From assembly GCF_018388465.1 (NCBI RefSeq), contig NZ_CP074404.1, positions 2,046,001 to 2,110,000 of the forward strand: a stretch of DNA of 64,000 nt, written 5' to 3'. The translations under genes were made by a program, and so were the position numbers. The notes under the pieces are model-generated. The model saw only the letters and a program-made list of their open reading frames with translations. It was not told where the DNA came from and did not search any database. Each line of letters begins with the position of its first letter. The first letter of the stretch is position 1. Origin of the DNA: Cellulomonas fengjieae. GTDB taxonomy: Bacteria; Actinomycetota; Actinomycetes; Actinomycetales; Cellulomonadaceae. Shown piece after piece: positions 43,624-51,384 of this stretch.

Positions 43624-44774
43624 GGTTCCTCCTCCATCGGCAGTGCCGCGGCGACGACGAAGCCCGTCGGGGTGGGTCCCGCCGTGAGCGACCCGCCCAG
43701 CGCCTCGGCACGCTCACGCATGCCGGTGATGCCGTGCCCGACCGTGCTCGGCCCGACGCCCGCGGGCCCGTCGTCCTCGACGCGCACGCGCAGGATGCCG
43801 TCGTCGGCGCGGACGTCGACCCGCACCCGGCTGGCCCGAGCGTGCCGTACGACGTTGGTGATCGCCTCCTGGACGATCCGGTACGCCACCGCTCCGGCGG
43901 GCCCGGGCGCGGACCCGGCGTCGATGTCGGCCACCACGTCGAGGCCCGCCTGTTGCGCGGGGCGCAGCGCCGTGGCCAGGTCGCCGAGCCCCGGCACGTC
44001 GCGCGCCGCGGGTGCGGCCTGCCGGAGCAGCGCCACCGTGCGGCGCAGGTCCGTCAGGGTCGCGGTCGTCGTGTCCCGGATGACGTCGACCGCGTCCGCC
44101 GCCACCGCCTCGTCCCGCCCGATGGCCTCGCCGGCCACCTGGGCGTGCAGGGCGACCACGGTCAGCGCATGACCGACCGAGTCGTGCACGTCACGGGCCA
44201 TGGTCAGGCGCTCGCGCGTCACCCGCTCCTCCGCCTGGCGGCGGTACCGCTCGGCGAGCAGGGCCGCGACCTCCCGCGCGCGGACGCCCAGCTCGCGGCG
44301 CGATCGGACCCCGTCGCCGAGTGCGACCACGGCGGCGAGCAGGAGGCCGTTCCACACGAGCTCGTACCCGAGGACGAAGCTGGCGGCCTGGCCGACGGCG
44401 AGCCGGTACCCCGTCGCGATGGCGAGGATCGCCACCGAACCCACCACGGCGACCGCGAGCCGCCCCGCCTCCGCCGCGGAGAAGACCGCTGCGGCGACGG
44501 GGACGGCCACGCCGACCGGCGGGTAGCCGGCGGCGTAGTAGCCGAACAGGCCGACGCCCGTGAGTGCGACCACGGCGGCGGGATAGCGGCGGCGCACGAG
44601 CATCAGTGCGCCGAGACCGGCGGCCCAGAGGTAGGCGGACCCCTCGGGTCGGGACTCGTCGACGTCGGCCGCGATCACGAGCGACAGGACCAGCGTGACG
44701 GCGACGGCCAGGACGGCGTCGGCGACCCACGGTGCGGTGGCCGGGTGCGCTGCCTCGGGTTCCGCGGCTGCCAT
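43620..44774 (-). CDS. NarL-family sensor histidine kinase
   Basis: 384-residue sensor kinase. Five or six hydrophobic segments fill ~15-165 with almost no extracytoplasmic domain, so it probably senses a membrane-related cue. The dimerisation/phospho-acceptor domain is HisKA_3 type, TMARDVHDSVGHALTVVAL (~192-210), with His in the DVHDSVGH motif. The ATPase domain has the N box VQEAITNVVRHARAS (~292-306) and the Gly-rich region GHGITGMRERAEALGG (~345-360). ATG at 44774. It pairs with the response regulator through a four-base overlap. Confidence 0.94.
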   Translation of the reverse strand: MAAAEPEAAHPATAPWVADAVLAVAVTLVLSLVIAADVDESRPEGSAYLWAAGLGALMLVRRRYPAAVVALTGVGLFGYYAAGYPPVGVAVPVAAAVFSAAEAGRLAVAVVGSVAILAIATGYRLAVGQAASFVLGYELVWNGLLLAAVVALGDGVRSRRELGVRAREVAALLAERYRRQAEERVTRERLTMARDVHDSVGHALTVVALHAQVAGEAIGRDEAVAADAVDVIRDTTTATLTDLRRTVALLRQAAPAARDVPGLGDLATALRPAQQAGLDVVADIDAGSAPGPAGAVAYRIVQEAITNVVRHARASRVRVDVRADDGILRVRVEDDGPAGVGPSTVGHGITGMRERAEALGGSLTAGPTPTGFVVAAALPMEEEP

Positions 44775-44911
44775 CTCGCCAGGCTAGACAGTTCCGCGGC
44801 TCCGGGGCAGTCGACTCCGGGCGACACCGCGGTCGACTTCTGTCGCACCCCCGCACGCCGGCGTCAGCCGAGCCGTCGTCGTGGCCGGGTGGGCGCACCC
44901 CGCGGCCCGCC

Positions 44912-46738
44912 TCACGAGCGGGACCACTGCATGCTGGTCGCCCCGCTGCACGTCCGCTGCTCCAGCACCGCCCCGGCCGCGGTGGAGCCGTTCACGACGT
45001 TGAGGCACTTTCCGCTGTTGAGGTTGACCAGCTGGGAGTAGCCGTCGCCGGTGGAACGCCAGCTGAACACCTGGTTGGCCCCCTGGTGGCAGGTGTACTG
45101 GATGATCGCAGCGCCGTCCGCCACGGAAGCGTTGCCGACGTCGACGCACCTGCCGCTGTGCACGCTCTGCAGCCGCACGTTGCCGTTGCCGGCATCCAGG
45201 TACCGCCACTGCTGCCACGCCGCACCGCTGCTCGTCCACTGGCCGATGACCGCGAGGTCGTCGACGCTCCCCTGCTGGACGTCAACCACCTGACCGCTGT
45301 TCCGGTTGGTGATCCGGTACGCCGGTGCGGTGCTGCTGCCGCGTGCGAACTGCCACCAGCCGACGTTGAACAGGTTGCCGCTGCCGCCGACGAAGCGCAG
45401 GTAGAGGTCGCGGGTGCCGGTGGCGCCGCTGACGGGACAGGTCGTCGTCGTCCAGCTCTGCCATCCCCCGGTGCCGCCGACGGTGCACGTGCCGACGACC
45501 GGGCCGCTCGTGCTGTCCAGCCGCACCTCGATCCGACCACCCGAGGTCGCGGAGGCGACGCGTGCGGAGAACGAGGCTGCGCCGGTGCCGAAGGCGACGC
45601 CCTTGACCCGCACGTAGTCCGCGTTCTCGATCCAGCCGATGTTCATCCCGCCCTCGCTGGACGGCTCCGTCTCGATGCCGGAGCTCCACGCGATCGTCTC
45701 GGCCTCCTGCCGGACGAACGGGTCGAGCGTGCCCACCTGGGGTGCGCCCGCTGCGGTCATGGTGATGGTCGGGATGGTGCCGTCGGCGTTGTAGCTGAAC
45801 TTCTCGACGGCCACGGAGCGCGTGTACCCGCCACCGCCCGGCAGCGCCCCGTTGTGGTAGAAGAAGTAGGACCCGCCGTTGAAGTCGATGACGCCCGGGT
45901 GGTTGGTGAAGCTGCTGCCCTGCGTGGGCATGATCGTCCCCCGGTACGTCCACGGCCCGGTCGGGCCCGGCGCCGTGGAGTACGCGAGGAACTCCGAGCA
46001 GCACCGGGCCGCGAACACGTTGTAGTAGAGCCCGCCCCGCTTGTAGACCCACGGCCCCTCCTCGTAGAGCGTGGGGCGCTCGGCGTTCCCGCTGCGTGCA
46101 CCGAACCCGGCGGTCGTGAGCGGGATCTGCGTCGGGCTGCCGGAGAACGAGATCATGTCGGCGTTGAGCCGCACGTACCAGAGTCGGGGGTTGCCCCAGT
46201 ACAGGTACGCCTGCCCGTCGTCGTCGACGAGGACGGTCGGGTCGATCTCGCCGTTGCCCACCAGGGGGCGGCCGATCGCGTCACGGAACGGGCCGGTCGG
46301 GCTGTCCGAGACACCGACCCCGATGACCATCTGGCCGGTCGACCGCTGCCGCACGGGGACGTACCAGTAGAACTGCCCGTTGCGTTCCACCACCTGCCCG
46401 GCCCAGGCGTTCACGTCCGCCCAGGAGAAGGTCGCGAGCGACATCGGGGAGCCGTGGTCCGTCCAGTTCACCATGTCGACGGAGGAGAAGACCCGCCACT
46501 CGCGCATGGTGAAGTACGTCGAGGCGTCCTCGTCGTGCCCGGTGTAGAGGTACACCCGGCCGTCGTGCACCAGCGGCGCCGGATCGGCGGTGTAGAGGTG
46601 CTGGACGATCGGGTTGTCCGCCTGGGCGGGGGCGGGCAGGAGGGTGACGGCGCCGACGAGCGCGGCCAGCACCGCGACCGCCGAGCGGAGACGCGGTCGG
46701 GCCCGGCGGACCGGCCCTCGCGACGACGGGCCCGTCAC
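44912..46738 (-). CDS. Secreted GH43-CBM6-ricin-lectin glycosidase
   Basis: 608-residue secreted enzyme, probably an arabinofuranosidase or beta-xylosidase acting on plant xylan or arabinan. The signal peptide ends PAPAQA (~40). The GH43 domain (~41-325) shows the catalytic trio: Asp in TADPAPLVHDG, Asp in GEIDPTVLVDDDG and Glu in YEEGPWVYKRG. A CBM6 (~339-465, beginning RQEAETIAWSSG) and a ricin-type beta-trefoil CBM13 (~471-608) follow, with QxW repeats (WQQWRYL, NQVFSW, SMQWS). GTG at 46738 overlaps the GH27 stop by four bases, so both are made from one message. Confidence 0.93.
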   Translation of the reverse strand: MTGPSSRGPVRRARPRLRSAVAVLAALVGAVTLLPAPAQADNPIVQHLYTADPAPLVHDGRVYLYTGHDEDASTYFTMREWRVFSSVDMVNWTDHGSPMSLATFSWADVNAWAGQVVERNGQFYWYVPVRQRSTGQMVIGVGVSDSPTGPFRDAIGRPLVGNGEIDPTVLVDDDGQAYLYWGNPRLWYVRLNADMISFSGSPTQIPLTTAGFGARSGNAERPTLYEEGPWVYKRGGLYYNVFAARCCSEFLAYSTAPGPTGPWTYRGTIMPTQGSSFTNHPGVIDFNGGSYFFYHNGALPGGGGYTRSVAVEKFSYNADGTIPTITMTAAGAPQVGTLDPFVRQEAETIAWSSGIETEPSSEGGMNIGWIENADYVRVKGVAFGTGAASFSARVASATSGGRIEVRLDSTSGPVVGTCTVGGTGGWQSWTTTTCPVSGATGTRDLYLRFVGGSGNLFNVGWWQFARGSSTAPAYRITNRNSGQVVDVQQGSVDDLAVIGQWTSSGAAWQQWRYLDAGNGNVRLQSVHSGRCVDVGNASVADGAAIIQYTCHQGANQVFSWRSTGDGYSQLVNLNSGKCLNVVNGSTAAGAVLEQRTCSGATSMQWSRS

Positions 46739-48387
46739 GACCTGCTCCAGCGTTGGTTGGCGTTCCCGTGGCAGGACCACAGGATCACGCGCGTGCCGTT
46801 CGCGCTGGCGCCGTTGTCGACGTCGAGGCACAGCGACGGGTGCCGGACGCTGCTCACCGTGCCGTTGCCCTGGAACGTCCACTGCTGGTTCGTCCCACCG
46901 TTGCAGTCCCAGATCTGCACCCGGGTGCCGTTGCCAGCGGTCAAGGGCGCGTCGAGGCACTTGCCCAGGATCCGCAGGCTCTGGCCGCTCTGGGTGATCT
47001 GCTGGTTGGCGTTGCCGTGGCAGTCCCAGATCAGGGCGCCCGTGCCGTTCGCGGTGTTCGAGGCCTCGAGGTCGAGGCACCGACCGGCGGACTCGCTGCG
47101 CAGCCGGAACGTGGTGGGCGTCGACGGGTCGGTGGTGGTGCCTCCGCTGACCCGGTAGACCACCGTGCCGTGGGCGGGGACGCTCGCCGAGATGCTGCCG
47201 GTGGTGGTCGAGGTGGCGTTGGTCCAGGAGTCGCGCAGCGTGAACGAGGTGCCCGTCTTGCCGATCGCCGCGGCCGAGGTGGAGACGGTCGTGGTCGAGC
47301 TTCCCTCGTTGAACAGGGCGACCGCGACGTCGCCGTTCGCCAGTCGCTTGGCCAGCACCCGGCGGGTGCCGTCGTGGGAGACCTGGACCGCCTGCCGGCC
47401 GAGGGGGTCCTGGTTGATCGCGATCAGGTTGCCGTTCTTGAGGATGTCCAGCGTCCCGGCGCCCGCCGAGCGCACGTCGTTGCCCATCATGAGCGGGGCG
47501 GCCAGCACGGCCCACAGGGCGAAGTGGCTGCGCATCTCCGTGTCCGTCATGCCGCCGTTGCCGACCTCGAGCATGTCCGGGTCGTTGAACCCGCCCGGTG
47601 CCGCATACCCGGCCAACGGCACGGTGACGTCCACGATGTTCTGGATGCCCATCGGGTAGCCGTTGGTCTGGCCGGTGTCCCACGCGTTGGTGATGTCCTC
47701 CGTCGTCCGCCACAGGTTGGCGACGTCGCTCCAGTTGCGCTGCGGCCCGGTCTTCTCGTGGATGCTGTTGGAGTTGATGCTGTAGACGATCGGCCGGCCG
47801 GTGGCCGCGAGCGCGTCCCGCATGATGGCGAACCGCGCGACCTGCTCGGAGATGCTGCCGGTGGGTGAGCACCAGTCGTACTTGAGGTAGTCCACCCCCC
47901 AGGCGGCGAACTGCCGGGCGTCCTGGTACTCGTGGCCGAGGCTCCCGGTCGAGCCCGGGTAGCTGTCGAAGTACTGCGCGCAGGTCTGGTCCAGCGGCCC
48001 CTGGTAGATGCCGAACAGCAGGCCACGGGCGTGCAGGTAGTCTCCCAGCGCCTTCATGCCGCTCGGGAATCGTTGGGGGTCGCCCTGGAGGTTGCCCTGC
48101 GCGTCGCGGTTCGGGTTGAACCAGCAGTCGTCGACGACGACGTACTTGTAGCCCAGGTCCCGCAGCCCCTTGCTCACGATCGCGTCGGCCATCTGGCGGA
48201 TGAGCGTCTCGTTGATGTTGCAGCCGAACGTGTTCCACGTGTTCCAGCCCATCGGCGGCGTCCGGGCGACGCCGTTGTCGAGGGCCTGGGCGGGACGGGG
48301 CGCGACGAGCGCGTCGGTCGTCACCGTGGTGAGCGTGAGGGCGAGGACGCTCAGGACAGCCGCGAACCATGTCTTCGGTGTACGCAC
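46735..48387 (-). CDS. Secreted GH27 alpha-galactosidase with ricin-lectin domain
   Basis: 550-residue secreted enzyme removing alpha-galactose side chains. A signal peptide ends PAQA (~36). The GH27 catalytic domain (~37-415) opens ARTPPMGWNTWNTFGC; the nucleophile Asp is in YLKYDWCSP (~172) and the acid/base region includes PGGFNDPDMLEVG. A ricin-type CBM13 (~423-550) has three NQQW-type repeats. The GTG at 48387 is preferred: AAGGAG (48394-48399) directly abuts the ATG at 48393 but lies six bases before this GTG. It leads an operon with the GH43 gene, behind a LacI-type operator at 48608-48621. Confidence 0.92.
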   Translation of the reverse strand: MRTPKTWFAAVLSVLALTLTTVTTDALVAPRPAQALDNGVARTPPMGWNTWNTFGCNINETLIRQMADAIVSKGLRDLGYKYVVVDDCWFNPNRDAQGNLQGDPQRFPSGMKALGDYLHARGLLFGIYQGPLDQTCAQYFDSYPGSTGSLGHEYQDARQFAAWGVDYLKYDWCSPTGSISEQVARFAIMRDALAATGRPIVYSINSNSIHEKTGPQRNWSDVANLWRTTEDITNAWDTGQTNGYPMGIQNIVDVTVPLAGYAAPGGFNDPDMLEVGNGGMTDTEMRSHFALWAVLAAPLMMGNDVRSAGAGTLDILKNGNLIAINQDPLGRQAVQVSHDGTRRVLAKRLANGDVAVALFNEGSSTTTVSTSAAAIGKTGTSFTLRDSWTNATSTTTGSISASVPAHGTVVYRVSGGTTTDPSTPTTFRLRSESAGRCLDLEASNTANGTGALIWDCHGNANQQITQSGQSLRILGKCLDAPLTAGNGTRVQIWDCNGGTNQQWTFQGNGTVSSVRHPSLCLDVDNGASANGTRVILWSCHGNANQRWSRS

Positions 48388-48607
48388 GTGCATCTCCTTC
48401 GTCGGGGAGAACAGCGGTGCCGGTGCTCATCAGCACGGCATGTCCTGCGCGGGTCGACGCCGCGGCGGCCTGGCGCTCCTCGTCGGGCGAGCGGGCGGCT
48501 TCCTCGGGCGAGGATGGCCCCGGCGACGGGGCGCCGGGTCGCGGTCGTCGCCGTCGTCGCGCACCGGTCGTTCGGTCGTGGCGTCATTGCCGGCGCGACG
48601 AGCAGAA

Positions 48608-48621
48608 TGTTATCGCTCACA
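48608..48621 (-). promoter_or_regulatory. LacI-family operator at GH27-GH43 promoter
   Basis: TGTTATCGCTCACA (minus-strand reading TGTGAGCGATAACA) is a classic LacI-family half-palindrome. On the minus strand a -35-like TTGACC (48628-48633) lies just upstream, so bound repressor would block polymerase. It shares TGTGAGCG with the operator at 61203-61218 near the LacI gene. Confidence 0.7.
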
Positions 48622-48681
48622 TTTGCTGGTCAATCGTTTAGGTCGTCATTCTCGGCCCGCACCCGGCCAGTTAATGGTTAC

Positions 48682-48710
48682 TTGCCAGTCAGTAATGCAT
48701 GTCGTTACTC
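48682..48710 (+). promoter_or_regulatory. Candidate promoter of GH16 gene
   Basis: TTGCCA (48682-48687) and TTACTC (48705-48710) with a 17-base spacer lie in an AT-rich stretch about 113 bases before the GH16 start. Confidence 0.45.
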
Positions 48711-48753
48711 TCGCCCCGGACGAACAGGTCGCCCGCACGTGGCGCAGCGTTGG

Positions 48754-48765
48754 TGACACGTGTCA
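48754..48765 (+). promoter_or_regulatory. 12-bp palindrome upstream of GH16 gene
   Basis: TGACACGTGTCA is a perfect palindrome 58 bases before the GH16 ATG and downstream of the candidate promoter. Its position fits a repressor operator; the cognate factor is unknown. Confidence 0.55.
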
Positions 48766-48822
48766 TGCGGGCGACGCCGACCACGGCGCCCGTCCGATCG
48801 CGACCGGTTCCAGGAGGCAACG

Positions 48823-50094
48823 ATGCATCCCGCCCGCCCACGCACCCCCCACCAACCGGCAGGACGACTCACCGCGGCTCTCGGCGCCGCCGCCCTCGTC
48901 GCCGCCGGGCTCGTCGCCTCGGCCGCCGCCCCTGCACAGGCGGCGATCGGCGACGTCATCTGGTCGCAGGAGTTCAACGGTGCCGCGGGCAGCGCGCCGG
49001 ACTCGTCCGTCTGGAGCTACGACACGGGCGCCGGCGGCTGGGGCAACGCCGAGCTGCAGAACTACACGACGTCCCGCAACAACTCGGCGCTCGACGGGCA
49101 GGGCAACCTGGTCATCACCGCGCGGCGCGAGGCCGACGGCTCGTACACGTCGGCGCGGCTGCAGAGCAACAACAAGGTGGAGCTGACGTACGGCCGCGTG
49201 GAGGCCCGCATCCAGATCCCCCGCGGCCAGGGCATCTGGCCGGCGTTCTGGATGCTCGGCGCCGACTTCCCGCAGACCTCGTGGCCGTCGTCGGGCGAGA
49301 TCGACATCATGGAGAACGTCGGCAAGGAGCCGCACCGCACCTACGGCACGGTGCACGGCCCCGGCTACTCGGGCGGTGCCGGCATCACCGGTGCCTACCA
49401 GCACCCGCAGAACTGGGCGTTCGCCGACACGTTCCACACGTTCGCCGTCGACTGGAAGCCCGGCTCCATCACGTGGTCCGTGGACGGCAACGTCTTCCAC
49501 CAGGTCACGCGCGCGAGCGTCGGCGGCAACCCCTGGGTGTTCGACAAGGCGTACTTCCTCATCCTCAACGTCGCCGTCGGCGGCCAGTGGCCGGGCTACC
49601 CCGACGCCACCACCCAGTTCCCGCAGCAGATGAAGGTCGACTACGTCCGCGTCTACGACAACGGCTCGGGCTCGGGTGGCGGTGGCGGCGGTGGTGGCTC
49701 ACTGCCCACGGGCACCGGCACCGTCCGCGTCGCGAACTCGCTGTGCCTCGACGTGCCGTGGGCGCAGACCCACGACGGCAACCCCATCCAGGTGGCGGGC
49801 TGCAACGGCAACGCGGCACAGCAGTGGACCCGCACCGCGGACGGCACGGTGCGCGCCCTCGGCAAGTGCCTCGACGTGAGCGGCAGCGGCACGGCCAACG
49901 GCACGGTCGTGCAGCTGTGGACCTGCAACGGCACCGGCGCCCAGAAGTGGACCTACGACTCCGCGACGCGCACGCTGCGGAACCCCCAGTCGGGCCGCTG
50001 CCTCGACGCCGTCGGCGGGACACCGGTGCACGACGGGCAGCGCGTCCACCTCTGGGACTGCCACGGCGGCGCGAACCAGCAGTGGTTCCTGTGA
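48823..50094 (+). CDS. Secreted GH16 endo-beta-glucanase with ricin-lectin domain
   Basis: 423-residue secreted enzyme of the GH16 laminarinase type, expected to cut beta-1,3- or mixed-linkage glucans of fungal or plant walls. The signal peptide (~1-41) ends APAQA. The catalytic domain (~42-280) contains the E-x-D-x-x-E motif as GEIDIMENVG (~158-167), with AFWMLGADFP before it. A Gly/Ser linker (~281-292) leads to a ricin-type CBM13 (~295-423) with QQW repeats. ATG at 48823 has AGGAGG five bases upstream. Transcribed alone, from a promoter region shared with the divergent GH27 gene. Confidence 0.94.
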   Translation: MHPARPRTPHQPAGRLTAALGAAALVAAGLVASAAAPAQAAIGDVIWSQEFNGAAGSAPDSSVWSYDTGAGGWGNAELQNYTTSRNNSALDGQGNLVITARREADGSYTSARLQSNNKVELTYGRVEARIQIPRGQGIWPAFWMLGADFPQTSWPSSGEIDIMENVGKEPHRTYGTVHGPGYSGGAGITGAYQHPQNWAFADTFHTFAVDWKPGSITWSVDGNVFHQVTRASVGGNPWVFDKAYFLILNVAVGGQWPGYPDATTQFPQQMKVDYVRVYDNGSGSGGGGGGGGSLPTGTGTVRVANSLCLDVPWAQTHDGNPIQVAGCNGNAAQQWTRTADGTVRALGKCLDVSGSGTANGTVVQLWTCNGTGAQKWTYDSATRTLRNPQSGRCLDAVGGTPVHDGQRVHLWDCHGGANQQWFL

Positions 50095-50106
50095 GGCGCT
50101 GACCCT

Positions 50107-50142
50107 CCGTCCGGCAGTCTGGTCGCCCAGGCTGCCGGACGG
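50107..50142. terminator. Bidirectional terminator between GH16 and PAS-ANTAR-STAS genes
   Basis: A 16-bp stem with one G-U pair and a TCGC loop lies in the 53-base gap between these convergent genes. Confidence 0.8.
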
Positions 50143-50147
50143 GCCGG

Positions 50148-51143
50148 TCACCCGCCGGGAGAGGTCGTGGCGGACGCGCGCTGCGTGCCCCGGGGCCGCC
50201 GGTCCTCCTCCGTCGTCCAGGCGCGGCTCGGCGACATCGGCAGATGCGGGCTGGCGAGGATCTGCATGGCGATACCGCGCGCCTCGTTACGGCGCTTGGC
50301 GGTCGCGAGGACGAACCGTGCGGCGGCGCCCACGACGGGCACGCCACGCAGGTCCACGACGACGCCGTCGCGGCCTTCGCCGGCGGCCGTGAGCCTGCTC
50401 AGTGCGCCGGCGAGCTCCCTCAGCGACGCGAGGTCGACCCGCCCGCTCACCCGCAGCGTGGGCGTCGTCGCCGCGAGGTCGACCGACAGACGCACGGGCT
50501 CGGCCGTCGTCCGCTGAACCGGGAGATCGCCGTCCTCGAGCACGGCGACGAAGGTCTCATCCATCCTCGCCCTCAGCTGAGGACCCATACCGCCGAACGA
50601 CCGCACGGCCCCGACCAGCCGCTCGGCCAGCACCCGGAGCCTGACGCTGCGCTGCTGGGAGGCCCATCGCAACATCTGGAACGCCTCCTCCGCGTCTACC
50701 CCGTAGACGAGCATGAGGGCGCCCTTGGCCTGGTCGATGACCGCGTGCGACTCCAGGGCTCGCTGGAGCTCGGCGTTGACGCCCGCGGAGATCGCCTCGC
50801 GCTGGCGCGTCGAGTCGTCGATGAGCACCCCCGACACCGTGGCCGTCAGGTCGTCGGGCCGGGCGGGTGCGAGGGCGATCACGACGTCGCGCGTCTCCCC
50901 GGAGAGGTCGGCCAACCGGTAGTCGCAGCCGGCCGGGACCCGCTCCACCACGCTCGCGTGCAGGGCGTACTCGACCCGCCCGCGGTCCTCGGGATGAACG
51001 TGGCTGAGGAACAGCTCGCGGGTCGGCACGACGTCGCCCGGTTCCATGCCGTGCAACGTGTACATCGCATCCGACCAGAGCCATCGAGGCGCATCGGGCG
51101 AGAACGAGAACTGGCCCAGGGCCATCGACGTCGGGGTAGTCAC
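50148..51143 (-). CDS. PAS-ANTAR-STAS triple-domain regulator
   Basis: 331-residue protein combining a PAS sensor (~10-115; WLWSDAMYTLHGMEPGD and HPEDRGRV are PAS-fold blocks), a classical ANTAR domain (~124-182; LESHAVIDQAKGALML) and a C-terminal STAS domain (~221-305). PAS-ANTAR proteins are common in actinobacteria, but a trailing STAS is unusual and links RNA antitermination with partner-switch chemistry. The STAS motif reads VVDLRGVPVVGAAARFVLA, so the phospho-Ser position is again replaced by Gly-Ala. GTG at 51143 is chosen because GGAGGA lies five bases upstream. The last ~25 residues are disordered. Confidence 0.85.
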   Translation of the reverse strand: MTTPTSMALGQFSFSPDAPRWLWSDAMYTLHGMEPGDVVPTRELFLSHVHPEDRGRVEYALHASVVERVPAGCDYRLADLSGETRDVVIALAPARPDDLTATVSGVLIDDSTRQREAISAGVNAELQRALESHAVIDQAKGALMLVYGVDAEEAFQMLRWASQQRSVRLRVLAERLVGAVRSFGGMGPQLRARMDETFVAVLEDGDLPVQRTTAEPVRLSVDLAATTPTLRVSGRVDLASLRELAGALSRLTAAGEGRDGVVVDLRGVPVVGAAARFVLATAKRRNEARGIAMQILASPHLPMSPSRAWTTEEDRRPRGTQRASATTSPGG

Positions 51144-51384
51144 ATGTCCTCCGGCGCTGCACACGTGGACGGATCCCGATCGCCCGGCTCATTGCCGAAC
51201 CTGGGGGATCCGCCGGGTCGACCGGTGACGGGACCGACCTGTGGGGCTGCGTGCCAGCAGGCTAGGACAGCCCGGCGGCGGCCGCGACCGGGGCGTCCGG
51301 TCGCACGTTCGCGCCGATCTCAGGACAATCGGGACCTCCGGGTGGCGCAGCGAGGCAGCCATCGCGCAGGGAGACGGGTGACAG

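Larger units (their letters stand above)
48394..48822. other. Divergent promoter region of GH27 and GH16 genes
   Basis: This 429-base gap has no gene. It is distinctly AT-richer around 48,600-48,720, as expected for promoters. It holds a LacI-type operator, minus- and plus-strand promoter candidates and a 12-bp palindrome near the GH16 start, listed separately. Confidence 0.8.

Noticed and set aside
44912..48436. A single open frame of ~1170 codons on the minus strand
   Set aside because: It reads the GH27 gene in the wrong frame before entering the GH43 gene. The real starts are GTG 48387 and GTG 46738, each with signal peptides.
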